Virus record (IMG/VR): IMGVR_UViG_3300035681_000076
Location: 1 to 35,124 of that record
Strand: one strand, 5' to 3'
Origin: a virus
Length of the DNA: 35,124 bases
Shown: positions 1 to 8,668 of the stretch, one piece after another
Layout of the letters: each line of letters opens with the position of its first letter
Numbering within the stretch: the stretch's first letter is position 1
Notes under the pieces: model-generated
Told to the model about the DNA's origin: nothing
The model's input: the letters and a program-made list of their open reading frames with translations, nothing else
The model's database searches: none
Position numbers and translations under genes: made by a program

Positions 1-154
1 ATCACCAACGAACTTCTTGAAGCGACAAAAGATAATGCTGGCGCTTTCATTGACCAAGCTAAACTCAACTTGGACACAGGTTTTAGAAACATTTCTAACA
101 ACTTGGCTCAAAACTTGTTTGCTTCTGGAACTGGATCACGCGGTCAAATCGGAA
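1..154. repeat. Terminal overlap, left copy (circular junction)
   Basis: These 154 bases recur at 34971-35124 with a single difference: A at 28 here, T at 34998 there. Reading frame continues across the join, so this is best read as an assembly overlap of a circular or circularly permuted molecule of about 34,970 bp. It lies inside the capsid gene, which argues against a functional direct terminal repeat. Phages with P22-like packaging usually have permuted, terminally redundant ends that assemble this way. Confidence 0.9.
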
Positions 155-1002
155 GCATCGTTAAGTCTGGAGCTTCTTCAGCTACAACCATCACTTTGAT
201 TAACTCTGCGCAAGTAGTGCAATTCGAAGTTGGAATGTTGCTTGTTGTTTCTGCGACTGACGGAAGCTCACCATCTACTGATACAGTTCAATTGACTGCG
301 GTTAACCGCTCAACTGGCGTATTGACTGGTGTTTCTTCTACAGCTCTCGCAAGTTCACTTTCTGCTAACTGGGCAGCTAACGGCTACCTCTATGTTAACG
401 GAGATATCGGGGCTTCTGGAGCTTCTGGAACAGGCAGCTATTTGGCTGTTTCTGGTCTTGCAGCTTGGCTCCCGTTGACTGCTCCTTCTTCTGGAGATTC
501 TTTCTGGAACGTTGACCGTTCAGTAGACCCAACTCGTTTGGCTGGTGTTCGTTTCGACGGATCATCTGAAACAATAGAAGAAGCCCTCATCGACGCCGCT
601 GCTCTCGTGGCGCGCGAAGGCGGCCAACCCGATATGTGTTTCACAAACTTTGCTTCTTATGCGGCACTTGTAAAAGCCTTAGGCTCCAAGGTGCAATACG
701 TACAAGTGAAGCACGATGAGTGTGAAATTGGCTGGGCCGGGATTACGATCCATGCGGCATACGGACCAATCACTGTTGTTCCTGATCGCAACTGTCCTGC
801 TCAAACAGCATACTTGCTTTCTATGGACACATGGAAATTCCGTTCATTAGGCAAGGCACCTCACATTCTCACATACGGCCTCGAAGGGCTTGAGGGAATT
901 CGTGTCGGCAATGCAGACGCTTTGGAAATTCGTATCGGTTACTACGGGAACCTTATATGTAATGCCCCGGGCTGGAATTGTGTCGTTAGTTTAAGTCAAT
1001 GA
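1..1002 (+). CDS. Major capsid protein, C-terminal 333 residues (exon 2, continued across the circular junction)
   Basis: This is the larger part of the coat protein that forms the head shell. Frame 1 is open from base 1, and joined to 34746-34970 and exon 1 (33911-33970) it gives about 428 aa, close to the 430 aa of P22 coat protein. The C-terminal stretch with LEGLEGIRVGNADALEIRIG and the ending NAPGWNCVVSL is typical of phage coat proteins; the Ser/Thr/Gly-rich middle (about residues 140-230 of the full protein) may be an inserted surface domain. Synthesis probably starts at 33911, not at the ATG at 70. Asn codons here are 15 AAC to 4 AAT by hand count. The part after about 560 is richer in GC. 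A strong terminator follows. The exact fold family is inferred. Confidence 0.88.
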   Translation: MTNELLEATKDNAGAFIDQAKLNLDTGFRNISNNLAQNLFASGTGSRGQIGSIVKSGASSATTITLINSAQVVQFEVGMLLVVSATDGSSPSTDTVQLTAVNRSTGVLTGVSSTALASSLSANWAANGYLYVNGDIGASGASGTGSYLAVSGLAAWLPLTAPSSGDSFWNVDRSVDPTRLAGVRFDGSSETIEEALIDAAALVAREGGQPDMCFTNFASYAALVKALGSKVQYVQVKHDECEIGWAGITIHAAYGPITVVPDRNCPAQTAYLLSMDTWKFRSLGKAPHILTYGLEGLEGIRVGNADALEIRIGYYGNLICNAPGWNCVVSLSQ

Positions 1003-1037
1003 TTTCAACTAGTTACGGCTAGTTAGATATTGTTAAT

Positions 1038-1073
1038 AATGGGTTAAATCCTTCGGGGTTTAGCCCATTTTTT
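1038..1073 (+). terminator. Rho-independent terminator after the capsid gene
   Basis: A 14-nt left arm (1038-1051) pairs with 1056-1069, allowing a few G-U pairs, around a C(TTCG)G tetraloop, followed by a run of six T. It ends the capsid transcript before the downstream HNH gene. A smaller hairpin, AACTAG/CTAGTT (1007-1012 with 1019-1024), lies between the stop codon and this terminator. Confidence 0.88.
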
Positions 1074-1100
1074 ATACTGCGTAGTATAATTAAAATAATA

Positions 1101-1628
1101 ATGAAGAAATGCAAAGTTAAAGACTGTAATAACAAATCAATTTGTAAAGATTTATGTAACAAGCATTATCAGCGTTTTAGAGTTTATGGAGATGTTAATT
1201 ATGTAAATTTACGTACAAGACCTAAATGTTCAGTTAAAAATTGCAACAAACCACATAAATGTCATTCATATTGTTCAACTCATTACGCTAGATATAAACG
1301 ACACGGCGACGCGTTATTTATAAATCCTAAATGCAATAGAGACGGCAAATACAAAGAACGTCACAAAAAATATCAAAAAATATGGCGTAAAAAAAATTGG
1401 CCTAAATTTTTAGCTTATTTAAAAGCAACCAAAAGGCATTTAAAACAAGCCACGCCTGTTTGGTCAGAAATTGAATTAATTAAAGAATTCTATTTAAAGT
1501 GTCCTAAGGGGTATCACGTAGATCATATAATTCCTATTAATGGTAAAAACGTTAGCGGTTTGCACGTTTTAAACAATCTTCAGTATTTACCAGCAAAAGA
1601 AAACTTAAAGAAAAGTAATAAATTCTAA
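1101..1628 (+). CDS. HNH homing-type endonuclease with two N-terminal zinc-binding repeats
   Basis: 175 aa. The protein begins with two similar Cys/His units: C4, C9, C15, C19, H22 and C43, C48, C54, C58, H61, each followed by an HY-x-R/K-rich segment and a GD. The C-terminal HNH nuclease has HVDHIIP (H139, D141, H142) and the downstream Asn-containing [13 protein letters not shown]. Such enzymes nick or cut DNA at intron or insertion sites and spread their own gene. The last 45 or so residues closely resemble those of the intron-borne HNH protein at 34198-34701, while the N-terminal halves are unrelated. The gene sits between two terminators (1038-1073 and 1676-1710), as a free-standing insertion behind the capsid gene. 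A TATAAT-like box lies just upstream, but no convincing -35 was found. Very A-rich codon use sets it apart from the capsid gene. Confidence 0.85.
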   Translation: MKKCKVKDCNNKSICKDLCNKHYQRFRVYGDVNYVNLRTRPKCSVKNCNKPHKCHSYCSTHYARYKRHGDALFINPKCNRDGKYKERHKKYQKIWRKKNWPKFLAYLKATKRHLKQATPVWSEIELIKEFYLKCPKGYHVDHIIPINGKNVSGLHVLNNLQYLPAKENLKKSNKF

Positions 1629-1675
1629 TTGAAAAAGACCAAGCTTATTTATTAAAAGCAAAACATTCATGAGGT

Positions 1676-1710
1676 AAAGGTCGGGAATCGAAAGGTTCTC
1701 GGCCTTTTTT
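1676..1710 (+). terminator. Rho-independent terminator after the HNH gene
   Basis: The left arm AAAGGTCGGGAATC pairs with GGTTCTCGGCCTTT through a GAAA loop (1690-1693), with a few G-U pairs, and runs into a T tract ending near 1710. It isolates the HNH gene from the downstream virion operon. Confidence 0.85.
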
Positions 1711-1762
1711 ATTTGTTTTTGCTAATTTTTGTTGTTAAATCGATCACTGCGAATCAAGCACC

Positions 1763-1860
1763 GTCACTAGAAACAGATATGTCCCCTAGTGACACTGCAG
1801 GCTTAACACCGAGCTTGTAGAATCATAACCGTGGCTAGAAGTACAAGAGCTTCTAGTCAC
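1763..1860. other. Pair of strong hairpins in a 360-nt gene-free stretch
   Basis: Between the HNH stop (1628) and the next start (1989) there is no supportable gene. Besides the terminator, two perfect or near-perfect stems stand out: GTCACTAG/CTAGTGAC (1763-1770 with 1786-1793) and GTGGCTAGAAG/CTTCTAGTCAC (1831-1841 with 1850-1860, one G-U pair). Neither is followed by a T tract, so they are not ordinary terminators. They lie upstream of the putative promoter at 1875, so they could be operator-like DNA sites, or an RNA if transcription reads in from upstream. Function unknown. Confidence 0.55.
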
Positions 1861-1874
1861 ACTCCTTTCGCTAA

Positions 1875-1887
1875 GACACTTATACAT
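1875..1887 (+). promoter_or_regulatory. Putative phage late promoter motif, site 1
   Basis: GACA-CTT-ATACAT, the intergenic motif shared by seven sites in this genome. Here it lies 101 nt before the start at 1989. A small stem, GCTTC/GAAGC (1896-1900 with 1906-1910), follows it, as a comparable small stem follows site 3 at 14381. It is inferred to drive the virion operon starting at 1989. Confidence 0.5.
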
Positions 1888-1988
1888 ATTTGAAAGCTTC
1901 TAATTGAAGCGTCTAGGTCGAACTATTAGTCCCGTCCGATATTTCGACGACAATTATGGTGACGGTGAACGAAAGGAACTTATTAACA

Positions 1989-2645
1989 ATGGCAAATAAA
2001 TTTTATAGCAACGTGGGCAAATTCTTTGCTCCTCACGTATATCCAGTGCTTTTAGATTGTAATTTTTCAATCGACAGCACTACTTCAAGCGGAATTAGCG
2101 GTCTAGTTGGACCTGGAATTGCGTCTGTTCAAGCTTATGGAACAGCAACAAACACTCCAGACGCTGGATATTTGAAAGTTGTACTTGGAGATCCATACTA
2201 CAAGCTTTATGGCTTCAACGTAAATCTTAACTCTCCAAGCTCTGGCAGCACTGCAATTAACGCTTTAACTGCAAATGCTACATATGTAATTGCAAGTCTT
2301 GGAACTTCAACTACTGCTAACTGGGTAACTGCGGGACTTCCTGTAGGTGTAACTCCTGCAGTAGGTGTAGCTTTCCAAGCTAGCGGTTCCGTTGCATCTT
2401 TAGGAACTGGCACTTGCTCAGCTCCTACTGTATCAACTGTTAGCGGATGCGAACTTGTTGGAAGTGGAAACTTAAGCTTGGCACCTATTGGTGTTGGCGC
2501 TGCTAGTCCTTATTTATATTTCAAATTTGTAGGCGCTACTTCTAGCTCTGTTACAACAATGATTGCAAAACAACCAGCTAACGGTACTAAAGTTTATTTA
2601 CAACTTTACCTCAGCAATAGCTCTGTCGTTGTACAAGGCGAATAA
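1989..2645 (+). CDS. Conserved virion protein encoded next to the capsid gene, possibly a decoration or head protein
   Basis: 218 aa starting MANKFYSNVGKFFAPHVYPV. I chose ATG 1989 over ATG 1956 because the purine-rich AAAGGA ribosome site lies in front of 1989 and the extra 11 residues look like translated leader. The protein is rich in Ser, Thr, Gly and Ala and appears all-beta, with no signal peptide or membrane segment. The family is familiar from uncultured short-tailed phages, in which it follows the coat gene; that position suggests a head decoration or cement role, but no function is established. It is the first gene after the putative promoter at 1875 and is followed by a terminator-like hairpin. 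Confidence 0.75.
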   Translation: MANKFYSNVGKFFAPHVYPVLLDCNFSIDSTTSSGISGLVGPGIASVQAYGTATNTPDAGYLKVVLGDPYYKLYGFNVNLNSPSSGSTAINALTANATYVIASLGTSTTANWVTAGLPVGVTPAVGVAFQASGSVASLGTGTCSAPTVSTVSGCELVGSGNLSLAPIGVGAASPYLYFKFVGATSSSVTTMIAKQPANGTKVYLQLYLSNSSVVVQGE

Positions 2646-2656
2646 TTAGACACAAT

Positions 2657-2699
2657 TTGGGGGGTGGTTTTTTTCTTCATTTCCACCTCCCAATCTTTT
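2657..2699 (+). terminator. Terminator-like hairpin just before the adaptor gene
   Basis: TTGGGGGGTGG (2657-2667) pairs with CCACCTCCCAA (2683-2693) in an 11-bp stem with one G-T pair, around a T-rich 15-nt loop, then TCTTTT. Its end abuts the AAGGAG ribosome site of the next gene at 2711. It probably attenuates rather than fully stops transcription, since no promoter motif separates it from that gene. Confidence 0.6.
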
Positions 2700-2710
2700 A
2701 AGGAGAATAA

Positions 2711-3718
2711 ATGGCTGCACCCGCACAACCAACGGGCTTTTGGGCTCAACAAGGCGATGGTAAATGCTACTTAAGTTGGGACCTAACAACAGGTGCTACA
2801 AGTTATAGTGTTTATCGCTCAACTGACGGAGTGAATTTTTCTAGCGTCGGAACACCTACCGTAAACGAATACACTGACACGTCTGTCACTGTAGACACAC
2901 TTTACTATTATAAAGTTGCGGCTGTTAACAGTAGCGGTACTGGACCTTATACAAGTCCACAAAACGTAATACCTACTCTTAACGGTCGATTGTCACTTGG
3001 TGAGATTCGACAACGTGCTCAACAAGCAGCCGATCTTGAAAATTCTTTATTTGTTTCAAAGCCTGAGTGGAATTTCTACATTAACCAGTCGGCCAAAGAG
3101 TTTTATGATTTACTAATTACAGCCTACGAAGATTATTTCGTAGCTCCTGTGCTAAGGTTTGCAACAAATGGTTCTTCTCAGTTTTATGATCTCCCTAATG
3201 GACAAAATTATAACGGCGTTAAGCCATTTTATAAGCTTTATGGTGTCGATTGCGGGTTGGACAATTCTAACAACGCTTGGGTGAGTTTAAAGAAGTTTGA
3301 TTTTATTCAACGCAATCGCTACGTGTTTCCGCAAATCAACTCTACATTTCTTGGCGTGTTTAATCTTCAGTATCGACTACTTGGAGATCAAATTGAATTT
3401 ATTCCGACACCTGCCGCAAATCAGTACATTGGTTTGTGGTACTTTCCACGTTTGCCAGCATTGTTAAAAGACACAGATTCACTGGATGGCTTTAACGGTT
3501 GGACTGAGTACGTGATTGTTGACGCTGCAATTAAAGCAGTTCGTAAACAAGAAGGTGATACTACTTTGTTAAATGCTCAAAAAATGATGCTTAAACAAAG
3601 AATCGAGCAAACTGCACAAAATAGAGATGCAGGACAACCTGATAATATTAGTGATACTCGAAGCTGGGGTAACCGTTATGGTACAGCCAACGGAGATGGC
3701 CCTTACGGTGGCTACTAA
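2711..3718 (+). CDS. Head-to-tail adaptor (P22 gp4-like) with an N-terminal fibronectin III domain
   Basis: 335 aa. Residues about 1-88 form a fibronectin type III domain, shown by TGFWAQQGDGKCYLSWD, then SYSVYRSTDG and LYYYKVAAVNSSGTG. From about residue 95 the sequence is helical, with LGEIRQRAQQAADLENS and WNFYINQSAKEFYDLL, and then has the beta-rich body typical of portal-attached adaptors of short-tailed phages. These proteins bind the bottom of the portal and build the site for the tail hub. The extra domain would sit on the outside of the neck and might bind host surface sugars. A good AAGGAG ribosome site precedes the ATG. The adaptor assignment rests on sequence style and gene order. 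Confidence 0.72.
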   Translation: MAAPAQPTGFWAQQGDGKCYLSWDLTTGATSYSVYRSTDGVNFSSVGTPTVNEYTDTSVTVDTLYYYKVAAVNSSGTGPYTSPQNVIPTLNGRLSLGEIRQRAQQAADLENSLFVSKPEWNFYINQSAKEFYDLLITAYEDYFVAPVLRFATNGSSQFYDLPNGQNYNGVKPFYKLYGVDCGLDNSNNAWVSLKKFDFIQRNRYVFPQINSTFLGVFNLQYRLLGDQIEFIPTPAANQYIGLWYFPRLPALLKDTDSLDGFNGWTEYVIVDAAIKAVRKQEGDTTLLNAQKMMLKQRIEQTAQNRDAGQPDNISDTRSWGNRYGTANGDGPYGGY

Positions 3719-4015
3719 ATGAGTTTACCTATCTTTCAAGATCCAAACAGGAACTTTATGCTTATGCAGACTGGTTGGAGCGCACAGTTAACTCCTTGGT
3801 TACAAAACCCAATGAGCCAAGGCGTGTATTTGGAAGGTGTAGCTCTTGCTAATGGAACAACACAAATAAACACAAAGCTTGGCAGATTAATGCAAGGCTG
3901 GATAATCACAGACATAAATGGAGCGGCTACGATTTATAGAAGTCAGCCGTTAAATAGTAAAACTTTAACGCTCACAAGCAATGCGGCTGTGACTGTAAAC
4001 TTATATGTATTTTGA
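3719..4015 (+). CDS. Small conserved virion protein, function unknown
   Basis: 98 aa, starting immediately after the adaptor stop with no spacer, so probably translationally coupled. It looks like a small beta-sandwich: NGTTQINTKLGRLMQGWIIT followed by short strands and a final TVNLYVF. Similar small proteins lie between adaptor and fibre genes in uncultured podoviruses. Its position implies a role in the neck or tail, but I cannot assign one. No signal peptide or membrane segment is seen. Confidence 0.7.
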   Translation: MSLPIFQDPNRNFMLMQTGWSAQLTPWLQNPMSQGVYLEGVALANGTTQINTKLGRLMQGWIITDINGAATIYRSQPLNSKTLTLTSNAAVTVNLYVF

Positions 4016-4026
4016 GGAGTAATTAA

Positions 4027-5406
4027 ATGCCTACAACAACAATCAGTCCAAATATGCAATTACCAGTGCCAGTGGTTGGGGTTGATCCAGGACCCGATTG
4101 GGCAACACAGATAAATAACTGCTTAGCGCTTATTGATTCTCACACACACGTCACAGGACAAGGCGTGCAAATTACACCTTCTGGCTTAGATATAAATGCT
4201 GATTTATCAATTGGTGGTAATAACTTAACTCTTGTTCGAAGCACGCGGTTTCAAAATCAAGCGACAACTTTGTCAGGAGTTACAGATTTAAATTGCGTAT
4301 ATTCTTCAGGAACAGCGGGTGATTTATATTACAACGATGGTAGTGGTAACATAATTCGACTCACACAAAGTGGATCAATTGTTGGAACTACTGGATCAAT
4401 CGGTGGTCTTGTTAGTCCTGCAAGTGCAACCTATGTTCCTGCTACTCAAACTTTTGTATGGCAATCCGCTGCAAATACTGCGGCAAATATGGATTGCGGT
4501 TCTGTAATTTTAAGAAACATAACTGCAAGCTCGTATGGATTAACTCTTGCTCCACCAAGTTCACTTGCACTTAATTACACAGTCACATTACCTGCTATTC
4601 CTGCAGCAAGTGGTAACTTTTTAACTATTGATACTTCTGGAAATATTAGTTCCAACGTCAAAATTGACGGTGTCACATTACTTAACACCTCAAACACAAT
4701 TGCTGTTCAAGCAAGTCAGCTTGTTGATAACTCAACAACTGAAGCAAGTAGCAATCAAATTATAGTAAAAGATGGTGGTATTACATCAGCAAAACTTGCT
4801 GCTAACTCAGTGACTACAACTGCAATTACAAACGCAAACGTCACAACAGCTAAATTAGATGCGACAGTGCAAGGAAACATTGCAAAAGCTTGGATTAATT
4901 TTAACGGCGATCCGTTATCTGGTACTTATACGCAATCAGGAACGACTGTAACTGTATCAGCAACATCTCACGGTATGGTTGCAGGTCAAAAATTTTACAT
5001 TGATATTACATCAGGAACAGCTGTAGATGGTGCTTATGTCGTTGCAACAGCTGCGACAAATTCTTTCACTTATACTGCTGGAACATCATTATCAACATCG
5101 GGAAATATGACTATTCAAGCTAGAGTGAATAGTTCATATAACATTTCATCTGTTACTTATTCTCCAACCTCACTTTTTACAATAAATTTTTCAACAGCTT
5201 TTTCAAATGTGTTTTATACATGGTCTGGAAGCGCTACTCGGTCAGTAAGTCCAACTTTTTTTGGAATAGTTAGCGAAAGTGTAATTACAGCAAGAACAAC
5301 CAGCGCAATGCAAGTCCAAATCTTAGGTTATACAGGCGGAAGTGGTGCTGCTTGGAGTGGTGCTTTAAGTGCAAATATAATAAACATTATTTATTTTGGA
5401 ACTTAA
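4027..5406 (+). CDS. Tail fibre or tail needle-like protein
   Basis: 459 aa, preceded by an AGGAG ribosome site. The N-terminus (MPTTTISPNMQLPVPVVGVD, then WATQINNCLALIDSHTH) is the attachment segment commonly seen in fibres of uncultured short-tailed phages. The middle holds many short Ser/Thr/Asn/Gly-rich repeats and the segment ITSAKLAANSVTTTAITNAN, typical of trimeric fibre shafts. The C-terminal 130 residues look like a compact beta domain. It lies between adaptor and tail-hub genes, so it is probably bound at the tail rather than being a free adhesin. Confidence 0.7.
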   Translation: MPTTTISPNMQLPVPVVGVDPGPDWATQINNCLALIDSHTHVTGQGVQITPSGLDINADLSIGGNNLTLVRSTRFQNQATTLSGVTDLNCVYSSGTAGDLYYNDGSGNIIRLTQSGSIVGTTGSIGGLVSPASATYVPATQTFVWQSAANTAANMDCGSVILRNITASSYGLTLAPPSSLALNYTVTLPAIPAASGNFLTIDTSGNISSNVKIDGVTLLNTSNTIAVQASQLVDNSTTEASSNQIIVKDGGITSAKLAANSVTTTAITNANVTTAKLDATVQGNIAKAWINFNGDPLSGTYTQSGTTVTVSATSHGMVAGQKFYIDITSGTAVDGAYVVATAATNSFTYTAGTSLSTSGNMTIQARVNSSYNISSVTYSPTSLFTINFSTAFSNVFYTWSGSATRSVSPTFFGIVSESVITARTTSAMQVQILGYTGGSGAAWSGALSANIINIIYFGT

Positions 5407-5409
5407 TAT

Positions 5410-8400
5410 ATGCCATTACAAAAGCAATCTTTACCAATTAACTTTGTACAAGGACTGGATTTAAAAACAGATCCATTACAAGTTCCATTTGGTAGATTTA
5501 TTCGATTAAAAAACACAATTTTTCAAAAAGTGGGTAGATTGCAAAAACGAAATGGTTTTGCAGCACTGCCAACATTACCAGATGCTACAACAACATTTTT
5601 GACCACCTTTAACGGCAATTTGACCGCTATTGGTAACACAATCAACATTTTAGCAGACGGTTCTCAAACATGGATTAACAAGTCACTTCTTTATCCTATT
5701 GAACTTGAAACAATGCCGCTTGTTCGTGTGAACACCAATCAAACTCAATGCGATTCAGCCGTGTCTGTTAACAATCTTGTTTGTACTGCTTTTACAGACG
5801 TACACAACGCTACAACGTCTTATAAGTACGCAATAGCTGATAGTATTACAGGTCAAAATATTGTCACTCCTACAACAATAGCAAACGCTAGTGGCTCACC
5901 TCGCGTGTTTGTTCTTGGTAATTATTTTGTAATTGTTTTTACGGCAACTGTAGCTGGCAATCCTAGATTGCAATACATAGCTGTTAACTATTATTCGCTT
6001 GTAGCAACGGCTGCGACAGATATCTCAACGCAATATACACCTGTTTCAACAGTGGCTTTTGACGGTTTTGTTGCTAATAATAACTTATATGTTGCTTGGA
6101 ATGGGTCTGATGGTGGGGGTGCTATTCGTGTTAGTCGTCTGGATAGCATACTTAACCAATATAGTACTGTAGTCTTTTCTGGGTTTGCAGCTACGCTTAT
6201 GAGCGTATGCGCTGATTTAACAACAAACACTCCAAACGTTTATGTGACTTTTAGTAATGGAAGCACATTAAGAACATTAATTGTCAGCGACATTCTTGTA
6301 ACTGTTTTAAGTCCTACGTCGCTTTCTCCAACAGGAACAATTCTTAACGTTACATCAACTGCAAACAATGGTTCTGTGACTGTGTTTTATGAAGTTGATA
6401 ACAGCTACACCTACGATACAAGTTTAAAGACAAACTTCATTCGTAAAGTCAGCATGACTCAAGCGGGTGTTGTTGGATCAACTACAATTATTCAACGCTC
6501 AGTAGGGCTAGCCTCAAAAAGCTTTCTTGTAGATCAAACAATTTACATGCTTCAATGTTATGTATCTAATTATCAGCCTACTTATTTTTTAAGTGATTCA
6601 AGTGGTAACATTTTAGCAAAATTAGCTTATTCAAATGGCGATGGGTATTTTGTACTTGGACTGCCAAACGCATCTATTTTTTCTAATGTGATTTATTTGC
6701 CGTATTTAATTCGCACGCTGATTCAGCCAGTAAATAGATCTCAAGGTGCAAGTAACGCTGGACAAGGAATTTACGCACAAACTGGCGTTAACCTTGTTAA
6801 GTTTACTCTTGGAGTTTCAAACATTGCATCTAGTGAAATTGCGAACACGCTTAATTTAACAGGCGGATTTATGTGGCAATACGACGGATTGCAGTCTGTT
6901 GAGAACAATTTTTTCTTATGGCCTGACAACATTGAAGTTAAAGGCAACAGCTCAACAGGAAACATGACGCCTCAGCAATACTATTACATTGCTCTTTATG
7001 AATGGGCAGATGCTAATGGAAATATACAGCGCTCAGCTCCTAGCATTCCAATTCCTTATACAATTACGACACCTGTCGCCTTTACTGGTGATACAACTTT
7101 AAACTCACCAATTATTACTGACATTTCATCAACTGCGCTTTTACAGCCCGGGCAATCAATTACAGCAACGTCACACATACCTGCGGGTAGTTACATTGTA
7201 TCTGTTGATAGCGCTAATCAAATTACGATAAGTCAAAACGCAACGTCTACGCAAAACAACTTAGCTTTAACAGCAACGGCACTTAAGTCGTTAAACATTT
7301 ACGTACCGACATTGCGATTAACTTATAAAACTCTGACAGCTCCAAAAATTATTGTTTATCGATGGAGTACAGCTCAACAAATTTATTACCAAGTTACTTC
7401 AATTACATCTCCAACAAGCAGCTCAAAAGCTGTGGATTCTGTAACTGTTGCAGATAACCAGTCAGATGCGCAGATTCTTGGTAACTCGATTTTGTACACA
7501 ACGGGCGGGGTGGTTGAAAACATATCTGCACCTGCACCGTACACAATGACACTTTATCGACAAAGATTGTTTATTGTAGACGCTGAAAATCCAAATACGC
7601 TTTATTATTCAAAACAAGTTATAGAAAACACTCCTGTTGAAATGAGTGATTTGTTTACTATTTATGTGGCACCTACTCAGGGTTCGCAAGGTTCAACTGG
7701 AACTATTCGAGTGCTTGCTGCAATGGATGATAAGCTTATTATTTTTAAAAATAATGCGATTTATTACATAATTGGTAACGGTCCTGACAACACAGGCACA
7801 AACGATGATTTTTCAGAACCTATTTTTATTACCTCAACTGTAGGATGCGACAATCAACAATCTGTTGTGTTTATTCCTGAGGGAATCATGTTTCAATCAG
7901 ATAAAGGAATCTGGTTGTTAAGTCGCGACATGCAAACGCTTTATATTGGAGCGCCTGTTGAGGATTTTAACTCACAAACAGTTTTAAGCTCAGTTAACGT
8001 ACCTGGCACTAATCAAGTTCGCTTCACTTTAGATAATGGCATCGTGCTTATGTACGATTACTTTTTTAAACAATGGGGAACTTTTGAAGGTGTGCCTGCA
8101 ATATCAAGCACGCTTTATCAAGGACTGCACACTTTTGTGAATCAATTTGGTCAAGTGTTTCAAGAAAGTCCTAATACTTATCTTGATGGTAACACGCCTG
8201 TCACGATGGGTTTTACAACTGGTCAGTTAAACATGGCAGGTCTACAGGGGTTTGAGCGAGCTTATTTCTTTAACTTTATTGGGCGTTATATAAGCCCTCA
8301 TAAGTTACAAGTTCGTGTGGCTTATAATTATGGGTCTGATGATCAACAAAGTATAATTAATCCGACAAATTATAACGGTACATATGGCGATGATCCGCTA

Positions 8401-8622
8401 TATGGCTCTACATTTGTTTATGGAGGAAATCCGACCCTTGAACAATGGCGTATATTCTTTCAACGACAAACAACAGCAAGTTTTCAAATATCAGTAGATG
8501 AGATTTTTGATCCTCAGTTTGGCACTGTTGCTGGCGAGGGTTTAACAATAAGTGGAATTAACGTAATTTACGGAATTCGCGGAAACTACGCAAGGCTTCC
8601 AGCAAGTCACAGTGTGGGTTAA
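5410..8622 (+). CDS. Tail hub or nozzle protein, P22 gp10 / T7 gp12-like
   Basis: 1070 aa. The N-terminus, with NFVQGLDLKTDPLQVP and FGRFIRLKNTIFQKVGRLQK, is the signature of the family that plugs the tail end and stabilises packaged DNA (P22 gp10, nozzle proteins). The rest reads as a long beta-propeller-like body, with DDKLIIFKNNAIYYIIGNGP and GIMFQSDKGIWLLSRD, consistent with that fold. Six copies would bind the adaptor encoded at 2711 and hold the fibres. Start ATG 5410 lies 3 nt after the fibre stop; the ribosome site is weak, so coupling to the previous gene is likely. Family assignment is from sequence style; stoichiometry is by analogy. Confidence 0.75.
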   Translation: MPLQKQSLPINFVQGLDLKTDPLQVPFGRFIRLKNTIFQKVGRLQKRNGFAALPTLPDATTTFLTTFNGNLTAIGNTINILADGSQTWINKSLLYPIELETMPLVRVNTNQTQCDSAVSVNNLVCTAFTDVHNATTSYKYAIADSITGQNIVTPTTIANASGSPRVFVLGNYFVIVFTATVAGNPRLQYIAVNYYSLVATAATDISTQYTPVSTVAFDGFVANNNLYVAWNGSDGGGAIRVSRLDSILNQYSTVVFSGFAATLMSVCADLTTNTPNVYVTFSNGSTLRTLIVSDILVTVLSPTSLSPTGTILNVTSTANNGSVTVFYEVDNSYTYDTSLKTNFIRKVSMTQAGVVGSTTIIQRSVGLASKSFLVDQTIYMLQCYVSNYQPTYFLSDSSGNILAKLAYSNGDGYFVLGLPNASIFSNVIYLPYLIRTLIQPVNRSQGASNAGQGIYAQTGVNLVKFTLGVSNIASSEIANTLNLTGGFMWQYDGLQSVENNFFLWPDNIEVKGNSSTGNMTPQQYYYIALYEWADANGNIQRSAPSIPIPYTITTPVAFTGDTTLNSPIITDISSTALLQPGQSITATSHIPAGSYIVSVDSANQITISQNATSTQNNLALTATALKSLNIYVPTLRLTYKTLTAPKIIVYRWSTAQQIYYQVTSITSPTSSSKAVDSVTVADNQSDAQILGNSILYTTGGVVENISAPAPYTMTLYRQRLFIVDAENPNTLYYSKQVIENTPVEMSDLFTIYVAPTQGSQGSTGTIRVLAAMDDKLIIFKNNAIYYIIGNGPDNTGTNDDFSEPIFITSTVGCDNQQSVVFIPEGIMFQSDKGIWLLSRDMQTLYIGAPVEDFNSQTVLSSVNVPGTNQVRFTLDNGIVLMYDYFFKQWGTFEGVPAISSTLYQGLHTFVNQFGQVFQESPNTYLDGNTPVTMGFTTGQLNMAGLQGFERAYFFNFIGRYISPHKLQVRVAYNYGSDDQQSIINPTNYNGTYGDDPLYGSTFVYGGNPTLEQWRIFFQRQTTASFQISVDEIFDPQFGTVAGEGLTISGINVIYGIRGNYARLPASHSVG

Positions 8623-8631
8623 TAGTATGCG

Positions 8632-8644
8632 GACATTGATACAT
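8632..8644 (+). promoter_or_regulatory. Putative phage late promoter motif, site 2
   Basis: GACA-TTG-ATACAT followed by TTAAAA, 24 nt before ATG 8669, in the short gap between tail-hub and ejection genes. It would allow separate transcription of the ejection proteins. Confidence 0.5.
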
Positions 8645-8668
8645 TTAAAAGAATTGAGAGGTAAATAA

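Noticed and set aside
1079-1100. TATAAT promoter for the HNH gene at 1101
   Set aside because: A -10-like box is present but no -35 at proper spacing, and the sequence is AT-rich enough to give it by chance.
1003-1988. A second group I intron carrying the downstream HNH gene
   Set aside because: The coat frame ends normally at 1002, two intrinsic terminators flank the HNH gene, and I could not draw P3 or P7 pairings. A free-standing HNH insertion fits better.
1956-1988. Longer start for the protein at 1989
   Set aside because: The ribosome site AAAGGA lies inside this stretch, in front of ATG 1989.
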